This document shows, piece by piece, positions 26,065 through 35,764 of a stretch of DNA of 64,000 nt (the first letter of the stretch is position 1; every line of letters begins with the position of its first letter). The translations under genes were made by a program, and so were the position numbers. The notes under the pieces were generated by a model. The model did not search any database. It was not told where the DNA came from and saw only the letters and a list, made by a program, of their open reading frames with translations. Location: contig NZ_CP108494.1 of assembly GCF_041435435.1 (NCBI RefSeq), positions 4,746,501-4,810,500 of the forward strand, in the 5' to 3' direction. The DNA comes from Streptomyces sp. NBC_01241. Lineage in GTDB: Bacteria > Actinomycetota > Actinomycetes > Streptomycetales > Streptomycetaceae.

Positions 26065-26069
26065 CCGGC

Positions 26070-27485
26070 TCACTCCCGCCGCAGCGCGTCCAGCTGATCG
26101 AGGAACCACTGCTGCGGCGGGAGCGCCACCGCCGCCGCGGCCAGCCGTTCCGTGCGCGCCGCCCGTTCGTCGTCCGCCATCGTGAGCGCCTCGTGCAGCG
26201 CCGCGGCCGTCGCGGACACGTCGTAGGGGTTCACCACGACCGCGTCGCTGCCCAGCTCCTCGTACGCCCCCGCCTCCCGCGACAGCACCAGCGCGCAGCC
26301 GTGGTCGGAGACCACCGGGACCTCCTTGGCGACCAGGTTCATGCCGTCGCGGATCGGGTTGACGAGCGCCACGTCGGCCAGCCGGTACGCGGCGAGCGAG
26401 CGGGCGAAGTCGTCCTTGACGTGGAGCACGACCGGCGTCCAGCCCGCCGTGCCGTACGCGGCGTTGATGTCGTCGGCGACCTGCCGCACCTCGGCCGTGT
26501 AGTCGCGGTACACGGCCAGGTCCTGCCGCGAGGGGTACGCGAAGGCGATGTGGACGACGCGCTCGCGCCATTCGGGCCGCTCGTTGAGGAGCGCGCGGTA
26601 GGCGAGCAGCCCGCGCACGATGTTCTTGGACAGTTCCGTTCGGTCCACTCGTACGATCGTCTTCCGACCAGGGCCGATCTGCTCCCGCAGCGCCGCCATC
26701 CGCTCGTCCACGTCCGCCTCGTGCGCGCGCCGGCGCAGGAAGCCGGCGTCCGCGCCGAGCCCGTGCACCCCGATCCTGGTCCGCCCGGTGCCGCCCAGGA
26801 TTTCCGTGCAGCAGCCGATGAAGGCGTCCGCCCAGCGCCGGGTCAGGAAGGCCGCCCGGTCGGCGCCCAGGATGCCGTGCAGCAGCTGCTCGGCGATGTC
26901 GTCGGGGAGCAGGCGGAAGTAGTCGACGGGCGCCCACGGGGTGTGCGAGAAATGGCCGATCCGCAGGTCGGGGCGGAGACCGCGGAGCATGCCGGGCACC
27001 AGTGCCAGGTGGTAGTCCTGCACCAGCACCGCGGCCCCGGGGTCCGCCTCCTCGGCGAGCGCCTCGGCGAAGGCCCGGTTGTACGTCTCGAACGATGCCC
27101 ACCGCCGCCGGAACTCCGCGTCGAAGACGGGCTCCAGCGGGGTCTGGTACAGCATGTGGTGGACGAACCAGAGCACCGAATTCGCGATGCCGTTGTACGC
27201 GTCCGCGTGGACGGCCGCGTCGATGTCGAGCATCCGTACGCCGGGCTCACCGACCCCGCGGCGGACCGCCTCCCGGTCCCCGTCACCGAGCGCGGCGCAC
27301 ACCCACAGCTTGTCCTTGACGGCGCTCAGCCCGGAGACGAGTCCGCCGCCGCCCCGCTTCGCGTCGAGTGATCCGTCCGCCTCCAGGGTGTACGACACCG
27401 GCCCGCGGTTGGACGCGACGAGAACCCGGGCAGCGGACTGAACTGCGGACTGGGCAGTGGACTGGGCTTCGTGCTCGGAGACCAT
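26070..27485 (-). CDS. otsA: Trehalose-6-phosphate synthase (GT20)
   Basis: 471 residues from ATG at 27485 (MVSEHEAQ); GTG at 27527 would add 14 residues. GT20 landmarks: VASNRGPVSYTLEADGSL, KRGGGGLVSGLSAV, VLVQDYHLALVPGMLR, IGHFSHTPWAPVDYFRLLP, a loop at VDRTELSKNIVRGLLAY (R and K contact UDP-glucose), and IRDGMNLVAKEVPVVSD. It joins UDP- or GDP-glucose to glucose-6-phosphate. The Ser/Ala/Gln-rich start (STAQSAVQSAARV) is poorly conserved in the family. Confidence 0.92.
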   Translation of the reverse strand: MVSEHEAQSTAQSAVQSAARVLVASNRGPVSYTLEADGSLDAKRGGGGLVSGLSAVKDKLWVCAALGDGDREAVRRGVGEPGVRMLDIDAAVHADAYNGIANSVLWFVHHMLYQTPLEPVFDAEFRRRWASFETYNRAFAEALAEEADPGAAVLVQDYHLALVPGMLRGLRPDLRIGHFSHTPWAPVDYFRLLPDDIAEQLLHGILGADRAAFLTRRWADAFIGCCTEILGGTGRTRIGVHGLGADAGFLRRRAHEADVDERMAALREQIGPGRKTIVRVDRTELSKNIVRGLLAYRALLNERPEWRERVVHIAFAYPSRQDLAVYRDYTAEVRQVADDINAAYGTAGWTPVVLHVKDDFARSLAAYRLADVALVNPIRDGMNLVAKEVPVVSDHGCALVLSREAGAYEELGSDAVVVNPYDVSATAAALHEALTMADDERAARTERLAAAAVALPPQQWFLDQLDALRRE

Positions 27486-27547
27486 GTTGCGGAATCTAGC
27501 CGGATCACGAACCGTCCAAACGTGCACACGTGCGAAGTCGGGCCGCG

Positions 27548-28519
27548 TCAGGCCGCGCGGCGTGAAACGTACTCCTCGATCTCACGCATCGGAGGCCGCT
27601 CCTCGGTGTCCACCGCATGGGTGCGCGGTACGAAACCGTCCTCGCCGCGCTCGAACTGGGTGAGCGAAGGCCGTACCAGGTGCCCGCGGGACAGCCGGAG
27701 TTGCGCGGTCCGGTAGATCGCCGCCGCCATCCGGCCGAGCGCCTGCCCGTCCTGGTGGCGGTGCTTGCGCACCCCCACGTCGACCTGGGCGAGTGCGTCC
27801 AGGCCCACGGTGTGCAGCGCGTCGACGAGGAGGCCCAGCTCCACTCCGTACCCGACGGGGAAGGGCATCTGTTCGAGGAGGGAGCGGCGTACGGCGTACT
27901 CGCCGCCCAGCGGCTGGACGAAGCCGGCCAGCTGCGGCCAGTGCAGATTGAGCAGCGGACGGGCCACCAGCTCGGTGACGCGACCGCCCTGACCTGCGGT
28001 GTCACCGAGCGGGCGGTCATACATCGCCTTGACGAACCGGACGTCCGGATCGGTCAGCAGCGGGCCGACGATGCCGGAGACGAAGTCGGCCGAGAATTCC
28101 TTCAGGTCGGCGTCGACGAAGCAGACGATGTCGCCGCCGGTCACCAGGAGCGACCGCCAGAGCACCTCGCCCTTGCCGGGCACGGCGGGTATCCGGGGCA
28201 GTATGTCGTCCCGGTGCACCACCCGCGCGCCGGCCTCCCGGGCCACCTTCGCGGTGGCGTCCGTGGAACCGGAATCGATCACCACGAGTTCGTCGACCAG
28301 CTGGACCTTCTCCATCAGCTCGCGCCGGATCGTCGTGACGATCGCGCCGACCGTCGCCTCCTCGTTCAGTGCGGGCAGCACGACGCTCACGCTTCCGCGC
28401 CCCGGCTCCTTGGCAGCGAGGAGCCGGTCCAGCGGGCGGTCGGCGACCGACCAGGAACGCCTGGCCAGCCAGCTTTCGACCTCTTCCAGCACGGTCGATA
28501 CTCCCTGTATGTGATCCAT
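27548..28519 (-). CDS. gpgS: Glucosyl-3-phosphoglycerate synthase
   Basis: 323 residues. A GT-A fold GT81 enzyme: VSVVLPALNEEATVGAIV starts the nucleotide-sugar domain, CFVDADLKEFSADFVSG carries the DxD metal motif, then VKAMYDRPLG and a C-terminal FPVGYGVELGLLVDALH. It makes glucosyl-3-phosphoglycerate from NDP-glucose and 3-phosphoglycerate, the precursor of glucosylglycerate and, in mycobacteria, of methylglucose lipopolysaccharide. With otsA next door on the same strand (63 bp), this forms a small compatible-solute block. No GpgP phosphatase is seen in the window. Confidence 0.9.
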   Translation of the reverse strand: MDHIQGVSTVLEEVESWLARRSWSVADRPLDRLLAAKEPGRGSVSVVLPALNEEATVGAIVTTIRRELMEKVQLVDELVVIDSGSTDATAKVAREAGARVVHRDDILPRIPAVPGKGEVLWRSLLVTGGDIVCFVDADLKEFSADFVSGIVGPLLTDPDVRFVKAMYDRPLGDTAGQGGRVTELVARPLLNLHWPQLAGFVQPLGGEYAVRRSLLEQMPFPVGYGVELGLLVDALHTVGLDALAQVDVGVRKHRHQDGQALGRMAAAIYRTAQLRLSRGHLVRPSLTQFERGEDGFVPRTHAVDTEERPPMREIEEYVSRRAA

Positions 28520-28643
28520 CTCGCGGTTCGGACGACTCTCTCAACCGTCCGGTGCTTCGGTTACAGTCTTGAACAACGCGGACGGCCCTCGCATGTCGGG
28601 GTCGGTCCGCAGACAAACGCCTGGATCGGAGATCCAGTGCCAT

Positions 28644-28757
28644 AGCGCTCATCCAGAGGGACTGAGGGAACGGCCCGTTGAAGTCCCGGCAACCCTCCTG
28701 CCGACCGCGAGGTCAGGTGGGGAAGGTGCCAATTCCGTCTCGTGGCGAGATGCGCCG
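28644..28757 (+). promoter_or_regulatory. SAM-I (S-box) riboswitch upstream of thrC
   Basis: The S-box signature is readable in order: GCTCATCCAGAGGGACTGAG, the conserved GGCCCGTTGAAGTCCCGGCA, CCTCCTGCC, then GGTGCCAATTCC and the closing GAGATGCGC. It ends about 33 bp before the thrC start. High SAM is expected to lower expression of thrC and the gene behind it. With no obvious T-run, control is probably at translation initiation. Confidence 0.9.
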
Positions 28758-28789
28758 CGAGGAAGATGAGGAGAAAGGGCCTCGCCTCC

Positions 28790-30091
28790 ATGGCTGCGCA
28801 GACTGTTGCAGTAAGCACCGACTCTTCCGCCGAGGTTGTCGACCTGGGTCCCGCCGCGGCGCTTTCCTGCCGCGAGTGCGGTGAGCGTTTCGAACTCGGT
28901 CCCATTTTCGCCTGCGCGTCCTGTTTCGGGCCGCTCGAAGTGGCGTACGACCTGCCGAGCGGCTCCCCCGACGAGCTGAAGAAGCGCATCGAGGCCGGAC
29001 CCGACAACATCTGGCGTTACGCGCCGCTGCTGCCGGTCCCCGCGAATGTCGCGGACAAGCCCAACATCAACCCCGGCTTCACCAAGCTGGTCAAGGCCGA
29101 CAACCTCGCCCGTGAACTGGGCGTGACCGGCGGTCTGTACGTCAAGGACGACTCCGGCAACCCGACGCACTCCTTCAAGGACCGTGTCGTCGCCATCGCC
29201 GTCGAGGCCGCCCGCGCCTTCGGTTTCACCACCCTGTCCTGCTCCTCCACCGGCAACCTCGCCGGTGCGGTGGGCGCCGCCGCCGCCCGCGCCGGCTTCC
29301 GCTCCTGCGTGTTCATCCCGCACGACCTGGAGCAGGGCAAGGTCGTCATGGCCGCGGTGTACGGCGGTGAGCTGGTCGGCATCGAGGGCAACTACGACGA
29401 CGTCAACCGCTTCTGCTCGGAGCTCATCGGCGACCCGCTCGGCGAGGGCTGGGGCTTCGTCAACGTCAACCTGCGCCCCTACTACGGCGAGGGCTCCAAG
29501 ACCCTGGCGTACGAGATCTGCGAGCAGCTCGGCTGGCAGCTGCCCGACCAGATCGTCATCCCGGTCGCGTCCGGCTCGCAGCTCACGAAGATCGACAAGG
29601 GTCTCCAGGAGCTGATCAAGCTGGGCCTGGTCGAGGACAAGCCGTACAAGATCTTCGGCGCCCAGGCCGAGGGCTGCTCCCCGGTCTCCACCGCCTTCAA
29701 GGCCGGTCACGACGTCGTACGGCCCCAGAAGCCGAACACCATCGCCAAGTCCCTGGCGATCGGCAACCCGGCCGACGGCCCGTACGTCCTGGACATCGCC
29801 CGCCGCACCGGCGGCGCGGTCGAGGACGTCAACGACGAGCAGGTCGTCGACGCGATCAAGCTCCTCGCCCGCACCGAGGGCATCTTCGCGGAGACGGCGG
29901 GCGGTGTGACGGTCGGCGTCACGAAGAAGCTGATCGAGGCCGGTCTGATCGACCCGGCGCTGACCACCGTCGTCCTCAACACGGGTGACGGCCTCAAGAC
30001 CCTGGACGCGGTGGCCGCCACCTCGCAGGCGACCGCCACGATCCGCCCGAGCCTGGACGCGTTCCGCGCCGCCGGACTCGCCACCAGCTGA
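28790..30091 (+). CDS. thrC: Threonine synthase
   Basis: 433 residues from ATG at 28790, chosen because GAGGAGAAAGG lies about 10 bases upstream; ATG at 28766 and GTG at 28742 are in frame. The N-terminus has a small zinc-ribbon-like pair of CxxC motifs (SCRECGERF and FACASCFGPLEV), then the PLP enzyme core with Lys in NPTHSFKDRVVAIA, CSSTGNLAGAVGAAAARAG as the phosphate loop and VIPVASGSQLTKID. It converts O-phosphohomoserine to threonine. The SAM riboswitch in front fits competition for phosphohomoserine between threonine and methionine synthesis. Confidence 0.95.
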   Translation: MAAQTVAVSTDSSAEVVDLGPAAALSCRECGERFELGPIFACASCFGPLEVAYDLPSGSPDELKKRIEAGPDNIWRYAPLLPVPANVADKPNINPGFTKLVKADNLARELGVTGGLYVKDDSGNPTHSFKDRVVAIAVEAARAFGFTTLSCSSTGNLAGAVGAAAARAGFRSCVFIPHDLEQGKVVMAAVYGGELVGIEGNYDDVNRFCSELIGDPLGEGWGFVNVNLRPYYGEGSKTLAYEICEQLGWQLPDQIVIPVASGSQLTKIDKGLQELIKLGLVEDKPYKIFGAQAEGCSPVSTAFKAGHDVVRPQKPNTIAKSLAIGNPADGPYVLDIARRTGGAVEDVNDEQVVDAIKLLARTEGIFAETAGGVTVGVTKKLIEAGLIDPALTTVVLNTGDGLKTLDAVAATSQATATIRPSLDAFRAAGLATS

Positions 30092-30121
30092 CCACCCGAG
30101 ACTCCAGGAAGGGCACCCACC

Positions 30122-30400
30122 ATGAGCGTCAAGGTCCGCATCCCCACCATCCTCCGCACCTACACGGGCGGCCAGGCCGAGGTCCCGGCCGAGGGCTCGA
30201 CCCTCTCCCAGGTCATCCAGTCCCTGGAGCAGAACCACCCGGGCATCGCCGCCCGCGTCCTGGACGACCAGGGCAAGCTGCGCCGCTTCGTGAACGTGTA
30301 CGTCAACGACGACGACGTGCGCTTCGAGGGCGGCCTGGAGACGGCCACGCCGGACGGCGCCGGAATCTCGATCATCCCGGCGGTCGCGGGCGGCTGCTGA
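30122..30400 (+). CDS. MoaD/ThiS-family sulfur carrier protein, CysO-like
   Basis: 92 residues; the ubiquitin-like fold is evident (KVRIPTILRTYTGGQAEVPA through RFVNVYVNDDDVRFEGGLET). Most similar in my judgement to CysO, the sulfur carrier for cysteine synthesis in mycobacteria, which ends in the Gly-Gly tail that is thiocarboxylated. Here the tail is VAGGC: one Cys follows the Gly-Gly, so the last residue would need removal to expose the active tail. The gene is 31 bp behind thrC with AGGAAGGG in front, hence probably in the same SAM-riboswitch-controlled transcript. No JAMM-type (Mec) protease or cysM lies beside it in this window. Confidence 0.8.
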   Translation: MSVKVRIPTILRTYTGGQAEVPAEGSTLSQVIQSLEQNHPGIAARVLDDQGKLRRFVNVYVNDDDVRFEGGLETATPDGAGISIIPAVAGGC

Positions 30401-30441
30401 CCCCCCGTCCGGCTCCCGGGCCGGCTTTCACCGTGTCACCG

Positions 30442-30480
30442 GAATTGCCCCCTCTGCGAGAGAAGCGGAGGGGGCAATTC
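30442..30480 (+). terminator. Intrinsic terminator after the thrC operon
   Basis: 16-bp stem (GAATTGCCCCCTCTGC / GCGGAGGGGGCAATTC, one G-U pair) with a 7-base loop. It closes the thrC-carrier operon. Confidence 0.85.
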
Positions 30481-30835
30481 TGCATGGTTGAGCGCGGTAC
30501 AGTGTGGGAAGCCCCCCCAGTTGCCCGTGCCGCCCGCATATGAGAATGCGCCGGGTCGCGACAAGAAGTAGCCAAAGTGCTCGATCTCCTTGCGCCATAA
30601 ATCACCTTTGCCCGGCCCGACTTGCCCTGGAATCTCATGAATTCCTCATATTCGGGCGTTCGGTGCTGCCCAGATTTCTCGTCCGATTGACCTGTTGCAG
30701 AGGGCAGTTGGGCAGATACATTCGGCCGCGGTCGACGCGTTCCGGCGCACGCACCCTCTCCTGTCGGAGGGTGAGTTCTGACCCGGGTCCGCGAAGTGCG
30801 GTCCTGTGCAAGGGCCAGTAATAGGGGAGTTAGGC
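30481..30835 (+). promoter_or_regulatory. Long upstream region of the cold-shock gene
   Basis: 355 bases without a gene. A TTGACC hexamer at 30687-30692 is a possible -35 element but no good -10 is visible at standard spacing. The sequence is less GC-rich than its surroundings. Long structured leaders are common for cold-shock genes; the leader length here is inferred, not seen. Confidence 0.4.
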
Positions 30836-31042
30836 ATGGCTCAGGGCACCGTCAAGTGGTTCAACGCGGAGAAGGGGTACGGCTTCATCGCGGTCGACGG
30901 TGGTGCGGATGTTTTCGTCCACTACAGCGCGATCCAGATGGACGGGTACCGCACCCTCGAAGAGGGTCAGCGAGTTGAATTCGAGATCTCGCAGGGCCAG
31001 AAGGGGCCGCAGGCGGACATGGTCAAGCTCGCCGTCGGCTGA
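30836..31042 (+). CDS. CspA-type cold-shock protein
   Basis: 68 residues from ATG at 30836, preceded by AGGGGAGTTAGGC. The RNP1 and RNP2 motifs are intact (KGYGFIAVDG and VFVHYSAI). It binds single-stranded RNA or DNA as an RNA chaperone. Its place directly upstream of groEL2 matches the cold-shock gene there in S. coelicolor (recalled as SCO4295, scoF4). The spelling is more GC-rich at third positions than thrC but unremarkable. Confidence 0.95.
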   Translation: MAQGTVKWFNAEKGYGFIAVDGGADVFVHYSAIQMDGYRTLEEGQRVEFEISQGQKGPQADMVKLAVG

Positions 31043-31073
31043 GCTCGGACGCGGTCGGCCAACGACACTACTC

Positions 31074-31118
31074 ACGCACGGAGGGCCCGTACCCCTGGGG
31101 TACGGGCCCTCCGTGCGT
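31074..31118 (+). terminator. Very strong intrinsic terminator after the cold-shock gene
   Basis: A perfect palindrome of about 22 bp per arm (ACGCACGGAGGGCCCGTACC and its complement) with a tight loop at CCTGG, 32 bp past the stop. Confidence 0.9.
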
Positions 31119-31206
31119 TCGCGTGTCCGTGCGCCGCGCATCTGTGTGTCCGTGCGTACGGGGCTGTCCGAGCGCGGTCGTCGTTGTCCACATCCCGAGG
31201 CGGACG

Positions 31207-31269
31207 CTTGCACTCTCCGGGGTCGAGTGCTAATCATTGGCGTTAGCACTCTCCAGGTGAGAGTGACAG
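31207..31269. promoter_or_regulatory. Tandem CIRCE (HrcA) elements upstream of groEL2
   Basis: Two overlapping CIRCE-type inverted repeats: CTTGCACTC-N9-GAGTGCTAA (31207-31233, 7/9 and 9/9 arms) and TTAGCACTC-N9-GAGTGACAG (31243-31269, 9/9 and partial). The HrcA repressor binds this element and releases it on heat shock. Adjacent GAGTGCTAA and TTAGCACTC give a third, inverted pairing between the two. Confidence 0.9.
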
Positions 31270-31395
31270 AACTTGGACCGGGCCGGTGAGGCCCGCAGGT
31301 CCGGTGGGGCAAGGAACCACCGGTCAGGCAGGCCGTCCGTCGCGGGCGCCACTCGGTCCGGAGCAATCCACCCCTGTCCGGGAGGACCACTTCAC

Positions 31396-33018
<1,623 letters not shown>

Positions 33019-33054
33019 TCCTGACGGATCGGTAGTTCCTGTACAGCTGTTCCC

Positions 33055-33092
33055 CATCGACCCCCGGGACCGACAGGTCCCGGGGGTCGATG
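33055..33092 (+). terminator. Intrinsic terminator after groEL2
   Basis: Perfect 17-bp stem (CATCGACCCCCGGGACC and its complement) with a GACA loop. It lies between groEL2 and the convergent hydrolase gene. Confidence 0.9.
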
Positions 33093-33153
33093 TCGTTCCG
33101 CCGGCGTCCGGCGCAGTCCGCCCCGGTCCGTTGCGGTCCGTTGTGGTTGGTCG

Positions 33154-34395
33154 TTACGGCAGCCGGTCGAGGAGCCAGGTGCTGAGTTCCTCCGTCACGA
33201 GGGTGTGTCCCTCGTTGCGGGACGCGAGCTTGAACTCGTCCAGCCCGCTCTCCTCCTCCGGGAGCGAGGAGATGTCCGCGTACAGCTCCTCGTCCGTGTC
33301 CAGACCGCGGATGTCGACCGCGCTGACGGCCGGCACGAAGCAGTGCGAGCGGATACGGACGTCGGTCTTGAAGCCGAGGATGGGGTTGAGGGCGTTGAAG
33401 ACGTCGGCGAGGATGCCGAAGCCTTCCAGCGAGCCGCCGGGTGCGCCGTCGATCGACGGGAGTCCGGACGTATGCACCTCGTTGGTCTTGAGCGTCACCA
33501 CCCGCAACTTCGCGATGAGTTCGTCGTCGCCGGGGGGCTGGGTGTAGATCTTTGTGCCGACGACCGACAGGCCCTTGCCCTCCAGGGCCAGTTCGCCCGC
33601 CCGCACGTCGGTGCCGGTGCCGTCGGCCACGCCGTTGGCGACGCCGATCAGCCGCGGCCGCCGCGGCCATTCGCCGAGGGCCGCCATCTCCGCGAGGAAC
33701 GCGGCGCGCTCGTCGCTCCGGTCCGGCGTCCCGTCCCACTTCGCGATGTGCCGCCACAGCAGCTGACGCGCGGCCGGGCTGTTGATCTGGTCGGAGAACC
33801 GGCTGTCGAGATCGCGGATGTAGTGCCCGAACGCCTGGAGTGCGATCGGGATCCAGGCGCCGCGGTGTGGGCTGTCGTACGAGAAGTACAGCGCGGTCTG
33901 GTGGTCGATGCTCTGGCTCTCCATCTTGGCCAGCGCGTGCCGGGTGACGAGCCCGCCCATGCTGAACCCGCCGACGGCCAGGGGTGGGTCGCCCTGCCGC
34001 TCCATGATGGCCTGCGTGATCGCCGCCTGCGCGGTGACGGAATTGTCCAGAATCGATGCACTGCGTTCGTGGAAGCCGAGCAGGATGACGTCGTGTCCGC
34101 GGCGGCGCAGCTCGCTGATGAGCGCGTAGTCGCCGAACTCCATGATTTCCCAGGAGAAGTCCAGGCTGCTCGGCCCGGTGTTGAATCCGTCGGCGAAGAT
34201 CACGGGCCGTACGAGGCCCTTGTTCCCCTCGCCGTAGTAGACCCATGCGGTGCCGCCCGGCAGGTCCCACACGGTGCTCGGCGGCAACGGGAGCGCGCCG
34301 TGCGGCTCGGCTTCCAGGCGGGGGCCGGGGGCCAGGGTGATGGCGGACGCGCTGTGAAGCGCCGCGACGATTTGCTCGTGGGTCGGTTCGGACAT
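33154..34395 (-). CDS. Alpha/beta-hydrolase-like esterase/lipase
   Basis: 413 residues from ATG at 34395 (preceded by GAAGGGGAACG). The nucleophile elbow is PLAVGGFSMGGLVTRHAL (GxSxG), with oxyanion-side VIFADGFNTGPSS before it and a late His in SHCFVPAVSAVDI or NEGHTLVTEEL. No signal peptide, so it is probably cytoplasmic. The pattern of a long strand RGHDVILLGFHERSAS followed by YFSYDSPHRGAWIPIA recalls PGAP1/DUF676-like or triacylglycerol lipases. Substrate unknown. It converges with groEL2. Confidence 0.75.
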   Translation of the reverse strand: MSEPTHEQIVAALHSASAITLAPGPRLEAEPHGALPLPPSTVWDLPGGTAWVYYGEGNKGLVRPVIFADGFNTGPSSLDFSWEIMEFGDYALISELRRRGHDVILLGFHERSASILDNSVTAQAAITQAIMERQGDPPLAVGGFSMGGLVTRHALAKMESQSIDHQTALYFSYDSPHRGAWIPIALQAFGHYIRDLDSRFSDQINSPAARQLLWRHIAKWDGTPDRSDERAAFLAEMAALGEWPRRPRLIGVANGVADGTGTDVRAGELALEGKGLSVVGTKIYTQPPGDDELIAKLRVVTLKTNEVHTSGLPSIDGAPGGSLEGFGILADVFNALNPILGFKTDVRIRSHCFVPAVSAVDIRGLDTDEELYADISSLPEEESGLDEFKLASRNEGHTLVTEELSTWLLDRLP

Positions 34396-34990
34396 GGTGC
34401 GTTCCCCTTCGGGTCGACCGATTACGTTCCGTGTCAAGAGAAACGCGGAACGTAGCGACCGAATGGGGAAAGTGGATCAAACCACTCCCAGGTGGGGGCC
34501 GGTTTCGGACACCCGGTGAGCTTGGGGGACCTCCGCCCTGTCTCCTTGCGGAGCGCGGGGTCATCGCGGCCCGGACCTCGCTCATGCGGCTGCGTACGCC
34601 CGTGGACGGGACGGCTCCGGCCGGGCCGGTGGGGGTGTCGACGGGGTTGCCCCGGCACGGTCCGCAGCGACCGCCGATCAGGGCCTCCGCGTGGCCGGGG
34701 GCGCGGCACTCGCTGAGGGGGGTGGGAAGTGGCCCACCTCCCATTCCTCGGAAAGAGCGCTCGGACTTCGCGGCTTGAGCTCCGGAGGAATTCGCCTGGT
34801 CGTCAGGGGCGCGCGTGCGTGGTGCATGTGCGCCGTGCGTGATGCCGTGCGCCCGCCCCCGGTGGAGTGGAAAACCGCGCCGCAGGCCTTCGAGGCGTGC
34901 GAACTTCCGCGCGTCTTTGTGATCTTGGAGGCTCCGGGCCGCCGCCGACGGGGCCCGTCCTCCATGTTTCTCTCCCGTACGAGGAGTCCC
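34396..34990. other. Intergenic region, no gene supported
   Basis: About 595 bases between divergent genes. The minus strand here can be read with zinc-ribbon-like CxxC spacing (SECRAPGHAEALIGGRCGPC), but the frame has no stop before the next gene and no ribosome site, so I do not call it. The hairpin GGTGGGAAGTGGCCCACC near 34721-34738 could be a terminator of an unseen transcript. Confidence 0.5.
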
Positions 34991-35461
34991 GTGCGTATTC
35001 GTTCGATCCTGTCCCTCGCCGCATCCGCCGTCGCGGTGGCGGCGCTGGCGACCCCCGCCCAGGCCGCGGACGCCGCCGACGGCGCGTACTTGATCCGTGA
35101 CCTGCGCTCCGGCCAGTGTCTGGCCGGTGGCGAAGGCCCGCTCGGCGGTCACGTCGAGCCCTGCAGCCCCCGTACCGTGTGGGAGATCCGCAACCAGGGC
35201 GACGGCCTGGCCCAGATCGTCGAGGTGAACCGGGAGAACCGCTGCCTGGCGCTCTCACCGATCCGGATCTTCCCGCCGGCCGTGTGGGTGGACCAGTGCG
35301 GCAAGCAGCCCGACCAGTGGTCGATCCAGGGCGCGGCCGATGAAGAGCCGGTCAACATCGCCCTCGGCCGGGGGGAGCTCGGCTCCCTGACGCCGGAGGG
35401 CCGGCGCGTCGTCCTTCTCCCCAACGGTGGGCCCCAGTGGGTCCTGGAGCGGCTCGGCTAG
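34991..35461 (+). CDS. Small secreted protein, beta-trefoil-like
   Basis: 156 residues from GTG at 34991, with GAGGAG a few bases in front. A signal peptide (VRIRSILSLAASAVAVAALA, cleavage near TPAQAADA) leads to a mature protein of about 128 residues. Blocks YLIRDLRSGQCLAGGEGPLG, CLALSPIRIFPPAVWVDQC and WVLERLG have the spacing and Q/W pattern of ricin-B/I66-type beta-trefoils, with four Cys likely forming two disulfides. It may bind sugar or inhibit a protease. Function not assigned. Confidence 0.7.
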   Translation: MRIRSILSLAASAVAVAALATPAQAADAADGAYLIRDLRSGQCLAGGEGPLGGHVEPCSPRTVWEIRNQGDGLAQIVEVNRENRCLALSPIRIFPPAVWVDQCGKQPDQWSIQGAADEEPVNIALGRGELGSLTPEGRRVVLLPNGGPQWVLERLG

Positions 35462-35486
35462 GACCGACCTGTTCGGCCGCGCAGCC

Positions 35487-35529
35487 AGCCGCCCCGTGCC
35501 GGGATCGTTCTTCCCGGCACGGGGCGGCT
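35487..35529. terminator. Bidirectional terminator between convergent genes
   Basis: Perfect 18-bp stem (AGCCGCCCCGTGCCGGGA and its complement) with a 7-base loop, between the secreted protein and the ferredoxin gene. Confidence 0.85.
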
Positions 35530-35540
35530 GTGTGGGGGGC

Positions 35541-35759
35541 TCAGTCGTGGCGGGGGCCGATGACCGACTTTCCGTCGTGCACGGTGATCGCCTGGGCCGG
35601 GCAGATGTCGGCGGCGTCCAGGACCCGCTCGTCGGGCTCGGTCCCGTCCGCCCGTACCCGGGCGTGCTCGCCGTCCAGCGCGAACACTTCGGGGACGCTC
35701 CCGGCGCACATGCCCGACGCCTGGCAGAGCTGCGGATCGACGCGTACGTTCCAGGTCAT
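35541..35759 (-). CDS. 3Fe-4S-type ferredoxin for the adjacent P450
   Basis: 72 residues from ATG at 35759 (a GTG at 35768 overlapping the P450 stop as GTGA is an alternative start). Cluster ligands are CQASGMC near the N-terminus and CPAQAI near the C-terminus, the reduced set of a one-cluster Fer4_13-type ferredoxin usual beside actinobacterial P450s. It would carry electrons from a ferredoxin reductase to the P450. No reductase gene is nearby. It is translationally coupled to the P450 and shares its transcript. Confidence 0.9.
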   Translation of the reverse strand: MTWNVRVDPQLCQASGMCAGSVPEVFALDGEHARVRADGTEPDERVLDAADICPAQAITVHDGKSVIGPRHD

Positions 35760-35764
35760 GGCGG

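Noticed and set aside
28649..30238. 529-codon minus-strand open frame over thrC
   Set aside because: Shadow of thrC, which has complete PLP-enzyme motifs.
30687..30720. TTGACC plus possible -10 upstream of the cold-shock gene
   Set aside because: The distance to a TAnnnT-like hexamer is too long (20 bp or more); kept only as a weak note.
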